64,000 nucleotides of DNA. It comes from an uncultured Treponema sp. GTDB lineage: Bacteria; Spirochaetota; Spirochaetia; Treponematales; Treponemataceae. Below, in pieces: positions 59,673 to 64,000 of the stretch. Each line of letters starts with the position of its first letter. Within the stretch, counting starts at the first letter, position 1. Location of the stretch: the NCBI GenBank assembly GCA_947165895.1, contig CAMVCB010000005.1, positions 310,001-374,000 on the forward strand. Direction: 5' to 3'. The notes under the pieces were generated by a model. The model searched no databases. It saw nothing but the letters and a program-made list of their open reading frames with translations, and was not told the DNA's origin. The position numbers and the translations under genes are program-made.

Positions 59673-61682
59673 ATGCATTTTCTGGAATTTGATATTGCAG
59701 CTTTTTTTATTGGTATTCTCGTATTATGGTTTTTTCATAAAAACCGCCCGATTCCGACCCTGCATAATAAAATATTCAATGCTCTAATCCTGACTTCTTT
59801 TGGAGTTACAATCCTTGATTTAATCACCGTAATTTTTACAACTTATTCTGTATTTCTTCCCCGCGCCTTAATCTGGATTGTAAACTGTCTCTATTATACA
59901 GGCTCAACGTCGCTTTCAATGATTTGGGCGGCTTACGCATATTCCATTATCGAGCGCAGGGAACGTCCTTCAATCCTGAAAATTACAGGGATTCGCTTAG
60001 TAATTCTTGGTCCCTGGCTTTTTGCCCTTGCCCTTATCTGGCTTACACCTCTTCTTGCATCCAGATATACCCTGATTTTTTATCTTGATGAGCTTAATCT
60101 TTACCACAGGGGAGATAATATTTCCTTCTATGTTATTCACATAATTGTGGCATATTATCTTGCCCTTTCCCTTTTGATTTTATTTATTAACCGCAACCGT
60201 ATAGAAAAACAGAAGATAGTGATGTTCTGTATTTATGCGGGAATTGTAGTTCTTTCTGTGATTCTTCAGCTGATTTTTGAAAGCCTGCTGATTGAATCCT
60301 TTGGAATTGCCGTTGCAACTATGGCCTTTTTATTTTACATTCAGAGGCCGGAGGATTTTATTGATTATCTTACGGGGCTTTACAATCAGAATGCCTTTTT
60401 AAAGCTCATGCATTACAAGCTTTCTACAGATTCATCCTGTGTCTGCATTGCCCTGATTATTGATGACGTTCCCTTTCTTTCTCATACCTTTGGTTATGCT
60501 CAGGTAAACAGACTTTATACTGATATTGCGGATTTTTTAAAGAAGAATTTTTCATCCGCAATGATTTACAATCTGGACCGGGGACTTTTTGGAATTGTCT
60601 ATAAAAGTCTTTCTGATTCAGATTTGAAAAATATTATTGCCGTAATCCAGAACCGCTTCCGCAAGCAGTGGGTAAAGGACAATATTGAAATTAAGCTCTA
60701 TTCAAGGCTTTGTATCATAAAATGCCCGGAAGACAGCCGGTCGGCCGAGGACACAATCGATATCATCAACTTTGTTACAAATGATGACCGCTACAGACTG
60801 GGCGTTGTTTTTGCCAGCGAAATTGATATTGAAGAAAAAAAGCGCACTGCCTACATTGAGCGGGTTCTTCGTTCCGGTATGAGTGAAGGCCGCTTTGAAG
60901 TTTATTATCAGCCCCTTTATTCAACAGAGAAAAAGACCTTGATTGGAGCAGAGGCTCTTATCCGCCTGAGGGATGAAAACGGGGAATTTATTTCGCCGGA
61001 GGATTTTATTCCGATTTCTGAAAAAAACGGAACAATTCTTCGCATCGGAGAATTTGTTTTTGAATCAGTTTGTAAGACACTTTCTTCTATTAATCCTGCA
61101 GAGTACGGCATTGAAAAGGTTGATATAAATCTTTCTGTTGCCCAGTGTATGCAGGAAATCCTTGCAGATCAGATTTTGACGATTAAGAGTATGTATCATC
61201 TGCCGTCTTCAATCATCAATCTGGAAATTACAGAAACTGCTGTTGCCCACACTCCGGCAATTCTTCTGCGCAATATGGAACGCCTTAGCGAGGCCGGTAT
61301 AGAGCTTTCGCTTGATGATTATGGTTCCGGCTATTCAAACATGAATTATCTTCTGAATCTGCCTTTCAAGATGGTAAAAATTGATAAGTATATTGTCTGG
61401 GCTGCTCATAAGGATAAGCGGGCAAACATCGCACTTGCATATACAATAAAAATGATTAAGGCTCTTGATATGACAGTTCTTGCTGAAGGTGTTGAAACTG
61501 CTGAACAGGCGGCATGGCTTACAGAATTAGGCTGCGATTATCTTCAGGGCTTTTATTTTTCTAAGCCTGTAACAAAAGACCAGTACCTGAAAATAATGAG
61601 GGAAAATTACGTTAAGACAAACGGTAATGCTGCCCCTGATAATCATAAGGATGATGATGTTGAAGAACTGGAGGAAATCTAG
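59673..61682 (+). CDS. c-di-GMP phosphodiesterase with membrane sensor, degenerate GGDEF and EAL domains
   Basis: A 669-residue protein. Residues 1-220 contain about seven membrane segments, like 7TM sensor modules. A degenerate GGDEF domain follows (LTGLYNQNAFLKLM kept, but the active loop reads NLDRGLFGI). The EAL domain from about 400 has GAEALIRL, NLSVAQ, EITETA, DDYGSGYSN, KIDKYIV and AEGVET, all the metal and catalytic residues expected of an active phosphodiesterase. It should degrade c-di-GMP. The ATG has TATAAT 6 bases upstream. It is divergent from znuC and converges on the DtxR-type gene with only 8 bases between stops. Confidence 0.9.
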   Translation: MHFLEFDIAAFFIGILVLWFFHKNRPIPTLHNKIFNALILTSFGVTILDLITVIFTTYSVFLPRALIWIVNCLYYTGSTSLSMIWAAYAYSIIERRERPSILKITGIRLVILGPWLFALALIWLTPLLASRYTLIFYLDELNLYHRGDNISFYVIHIIVAYYLALSLLILFINRNRIEKQKIVMFCIYAGIVVLSVILQLIFESLLIESFGIAVATMAFLFYIQRPEDFIDYLTGLYNQNAFLKLMHYKLSTDSSCVCIALIIDDVPFLSHTFGYAQVNRLYTDIADFLKKNFSSAMIYNLDRGLFGIVYKSLSDSDLKNIIAVIQNRFRKQWVKDNIEIKLYSRLCIIKCPEDSRSAEDTIDIINFVTNDDRYRLGVVFASEIDIEEKKRTAYIERVLRSGMSEGRFEVYYQPLYSTEKKTLIGAEALIRLRDENGEFISPEDFIPISEKNGTILRIGEFVFESVCKTLSSINPAEYGIEKVDINLSVAQCMQEILADQILTIKSMYHLPSSIINLEITETAVAHTPAILLRNMERLSEAGIELSLDDYGSGYSNMNYLLNLPFKMVKIDKYIVWAAHKDKRANIALAYTIKMIKALDMTVLAEGVETAEQAAWLTELGCDYLQGFYFSKPVTKDQYLKIMRENYVKTNGNAAPDNHKDDDVEELEEI

Positions 61683-61690
61683 CGGCAGGC

Positions 61691-62062
61691 TTAGAGGCAG
61701 TGCTCTTCTTCTACGTGCTTTTTGATGCAGTTGAAGGTTTCTTCGCTGATTACGTGCTCCATTTTGCAGGCATCGTTTTCTGCTATATCCTTTGGAACTC
61801 CGATATTTGTAAGAACTGCGGTAAGAACCCTGTGACGTTCGTAAATGCGTTCTGCAATTTCCCTTCCTTTTGGTTCAAGGATGATGTTTCCTTTTTCTGT
61901 GATGCTGATATAATGCTCGGCTTCCAGATTGTGAACGGTGACGCTTACGGAAGGTCGTGAAAAATTCATTTCCCTGGCAATGTCGATTGAACGCACATCG
62001 CCTTTTTCTGAGAGAACTAAAATTGTTTCCAGGTACATTTCTGCTGATTCACGGATTTGCAT
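61691..62062 (-). CDS. DtxR/MntR-family metal-dependent repressor
   Basis: A 123-residue regulator. The N-terminal winged helix-turn-helix is SAEMYLETILVLSEKGDVRSIDIAREMNFSRPSVSVTVHNLE. The dimerisation/metal domain has GREIAERIYERHRVLTAVL and ENDACKMEHVISEETFNCI, where Cys, Glu and His bind the metal. There is no SH3-like domain, as in MntR. I start at MQIRESAEM because GGAAGG lies upstream; the frame extends 14 codons further without support. It may control manganese or iron genes, and possibly the nearby transporter, whose operator however looks Fur-like. Confidence 0.9.
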   Translation of the reverse strand: MQIRESAEMYLETILVLSEKGDVRSIDIAREMNFSRPSVSVTVHNLEAEHYISITEKGNIILEPKGREIAERIYERHRVLTAVLTNIGVPKDIAENDACKMEHVISEETFNCIKKHVEEEHCL

Positions 62063-62128
62063 GATAAAACCTTCCTTTCTTTTAATTTTATTATATTGTA
62101 TCAAATATTATTGTAATAGGCAATACTT

Positions 62129-62545
62129 TTATTTATCAGCAGCTGTTTCAGGCACAAGTCCTTCTACCATAAATTCATCAGGAATCTTTACCGGGCGGCC
62201 GCTTTCCTTGCTGACTGTGCACCATTCAACTTCTGCTTCAATGCAGACTGTTCCGTCGGCCTTTCTGATTGTCTGGTGAAAGGCTCCGTGAACGGTTTTG
62301 AGCAGGGTAGGGTAGCTGTCAACATATAGGGTGTCGCCTAAAACTGCCATTGCCTTGTAGCGGATGTCGATATGGGTGATTGGAATTATGTAGCCGGCGT
62401 TAAAAAAATCATTATAGCGGAAGCCGATTTTATTTAGAAAATCCATTCGCGCGTGTTCCAGATAATTCTGATAAACGGCGTTGTTTACATGGTTGTAAGA
62501 ATCAAGCTCATAGGAGCGTACTGCAATTTCTGTTGTAACTTTCAT
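62129..62545 (-). CDS. Acyl-CoA thioesterase of the 4HBT hot-dog family
   Basis: Hot-dog thioesterase of 138 residues. VRSYELDSYNHVNNAVYQNYLEHAR contains the family Asp-x-x-x-His-x-Asn motif of 4-hydroxybenzoyl-CoA type enzymes. FRYNDFFNAGYIIPITHIDIRYKAMAVLGDTL follows. It would hydrolyse short or medium acyl-CoA or acyl-ACP. A TAAAAT -10 ends 8 bases before the ATG, and the six-codon longer frame includes that promoter. The gene is upstream of the metal regulator on the same strand, with a separate promoter region between them. Confidence 0.86.
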   Translation of the reverse strand: MKVTTEIAVRSYELDSYNHVNNAVYQNYLEHARMDFLNKIGFRYNDFFNAGYIIPITHIDIRYKAMAVLGDTLYVDSYPTLLKTVHGAFHQTIRKADGTVCIEAEVEWCTVSKESGRPVKIPDEFMVEGLVPETAADK

Positions 62546-62620
62546 ATAGAATAATTTTAGCAAATTGCAGAAAAACTGTCATTGATTTTGCAGCCTTTCG
62601 GGCTTATTATGAAATAAGAA

Positions 62621-64000
62621 ATGCTTCATCTTGATGTAAAGGTAAAGCTGCCCTTCCTCTGGGGAAAGGCGGTTTTTAAAAAATCAGAATGGCCTCAGAT
62701 CAACCTGATTGTTGGTCCAAACGGAAGCGGAAAAACCCTGCTTGCCCAGGAGATTTCTAAGACTTTTTCTTCTGCCGGCTATAACGTACTCTTTTTGCAG
62801 GCTGGAACAAAAAATCATCAGAAGGCAGTTGAGATTCTTCGTAAGGATGAAAGAATCCGGGCTAAGGTGGAAACGGTCCTTTCGGGAATGTTTCGAAAAA
62901 CCATCCAGTTTGTTGATGATATTGATGGAACCTTCATTCCTATAGTTACAAACCGGGCCTGGAACGTTGAGTATGATTTGAATTCTGTAGAATGTCACGG
63001 CCTTAAGGAAATAATCATCCTTCTGGTTAATCTTTACGATAATTCAAATGACGTGACCTTCTTTGATGAGCCTGAGCTGCATCTTCATCCCCAGTTCCAG
63101 CAGTTTTTTATGAATGAGCTTCGTAAGGTTGCCGGCCGCCACAAAAAACGATATTTCTTTTTGATTTCTCATTCGCCTTATTTTATCGATCTTCGTACTT
63201 CTGACGATCTTCTTGGCGTAATTGCCTGCCACACAAACAGCGAGCCGACTCATATTGAAAGTCTTTCCGAAGCTGATGATGACCTTTTCCGCCGCTTTCT
63301 GCCGCGTTTTAATACCTATCACAAGCAGTTTTTCTTTTCTGATAACCAGATTTTTGTGGAGGGCTATACCGACCAGCAGATGTTTACAAATCTCCTTCCA
63401 TTTATAGAAGATGAATATTCCAGCGCCGGAACGGGAATTATTGACGTGGGCGGCAAGGATGAGCTGGGCGTTTTCTGTAAGGTCTGCTCTCTTCTGGGAA
63501 CCAACGGCCGCATTATCACTGACCTGGATTCTCTTTTCAGCGGTAAGCTTCGGGACGTTTTCTGTAAGGATCAGAGAGTCGAACAGTGGCTTTCAAAGCA
63601 GGAAGAAAGGCAGTGGAGCTTTTATGAAAGTATTTTCAGCCAGAAGGAGCTTAATCACAGGGTAACTCTTGAAAGGCTGATTTTCAGGCTGGAACGCTAT
63701 CTTACTGCCATCGGAAAGGAAATGCTTTCTAAGGAAGAGCAGGCTCCGAAAAAGCTGTCACTTTATATAGAAAAGCTTGAAGCCCTAAAAATAAAGCATG
63801 TTAATGTTGAAAGTGTTGATACTTTTAAGACAGTCCTTCTGCAGGGAATTTTACTTTATAGTCCTGAGCTTGAAAAATATCTTTCAAAGGAAAATGCCCG
63901 GAATCTCCCCCTTATCAAAAATCTTTATTCCATTATTCTTGCGGCTGCCGAAGCGGCCAGGGTTTATATTCTTCCCCGCGGCTGCATAGAACACTATTAT
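62621..64000 (+). CDS. OLD-family AAA ATPase with TOPRIM nuclease domain (runs off the window)
   Basis: An open frame of at least 460 codons with no stop before the window end. Walker A is GPNGSGKT at 32-39. Walker B is VTFFDEPELHLHP near 145-157, typical of the SMC-like ATPases in OLD nucleases. FLISHSPYFID is the H loop. A TOPRIM-like domain begins near 244 with FVEGYTDQQMF (Glu), then GGKDELGVF and TDLDSLFS (Asp-x-Asp). The last 130 residues are helical. Such proteins are nucleases of repair or phage defence (OLD, GajA). The neighbour needed to name a system lies outside. The start ATG has only weak ribosome support. Confidence 0.85.
   Translation, partial: MLHLDVKVKLPFLWGKAVFKKSEWPQINLIVGPNGSGKTLLAQEISKTFSSAGYNVLFLQAGTKNHQKAVEILRKDERIRAKVETVLSGMFRKTIQFVDDIDGTFIPIVTNRAWNVEYDLNSVECHGLKEIIILLVNLYDNSNDVTFFDEPELHLHPQFQQFFMNELRKVAGRHKKRYFFLISHSPYFIDLRTSDDLLGVIACHTNSEPTHIESLSEADDDLFRRFLPRFNTYHKQFFFSDNQIFVEGYTDQQMFTNLLPFIEDEYSSAGTGIIDVGGKDELGVFCKVCSLLGTNGRIITDLDSLFSGKLRDVFCKDQRVEQWLSKQEERQWSFYESIFSQKELNHRVTLERLIFRLERYLTAIGKEMLSKEEQAPKKLSLYIEKLEALKIKHVNVESVDTFKTVLLQGILLYSPELEKYLSKENARNLPLIKNLYSIILAAAEAARVYILPRGCIEHYY

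Noticed and set aside
59561-59674. Longer start for ZnuC
   Set aside because: The extension runs through the Fur-type operator and the opposite promoter. GGAG marks the start at 59560.

Overview
The window looks like chromosome of a host-associated spirochaete of the genus Treponema. I infer this from gene content and order, not from a search. The signs are many lipoproteins with short SC/AC lipoboxes, a potABCD operon, an adenylate cyclase - FecR - fibronectin-like gene run that resembles T. pallidum TP0485-TP0483 from memory, a treponemal OmpA-type lipid-free envelope protein, long serine hydroxymethyltransferase and many c-di-GMP/cAMP proteins. Base composition is moderate and fairly uniform. 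There are no rRNA genes, CRISPR arrays, transposases or integrases.

Layout. 0-7.7 kb: a HAD-like lipoprotein, a DUF2156 protein, hisH-hisF-mazG on the minus strand, a small membrane protein, RecQ and an OmpA-like protein. 7.8-14.6 kb: a lipoprotein cluster (two unknown, one Ig-like plus SGNH hydrolase, one class 3 lipase). 14.7-19.7 kb: a small alarmone synthetase and potABCD. 19.9-27.4 kb: a plus-strand signalling and envelope operon (adenylate cyclase, FecR/Fn3-like proteins, PAS protein, outer-membrane barrel). 27.4-33.3 kb: a minus-strand trio of unknown protein, a beta-propeller/sensor/MFS fusion and a PP2C phosphatase. 33.4-33.9 kb: tRNA-Pro and tRNA-Asp, with a 129-bp palindromic element carrying a copy of the tRNA-Pro 3' end. 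34-42.4 kb: recX, then a peptide transporter interrupted by a diguanylate cyclase gene and containing an OppC-OppD fusion. 42.5-51.3 kb: glyA, an M28 peptidase, parE with an Ala/Lys tail, a glycine-rich lipoprotein broken by an in-frame stop, a transcarbamylase and an ACT protein. 51.4-56.2 kb: a secreted carbohydrate-binding-type protein opposite a small secreted protein and a two-component system. 56.2-62.5 kb: a zinc-type ABC operon with a YcgQ-like lipoprotein and dNTPase, an EAL phosphodiesterase, a DtxR-type regulator and a thioesterase. The window ends inside an OLD-type AAA/TOPRIM gene.

The genes fall into three themes. The first is nutrient uptake (polyamines, peptides, zinc). The second is envelope and surface display. 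The third is dense second-messenger signalling: cAMP synthesis, c-di-GMP synthesis and breakdown, (p)ppGpp synthesis, a serine phosphatase and a histidine kinase pair.

The most interesting non-coding observations are these. A two-hairpin element occurs twice, each time directly after a stop codon. Many genes have a -10 box 6-8 nt before the start codon, which suggests leaderless mRNAs. A GC-rich palindromic repeat is translated in frame inside the transporter fusion. A tRNA-Pro-derived repeat sits beside its parent tRNA. No computed alignment or database search supports any call; families are recognised from motifs.
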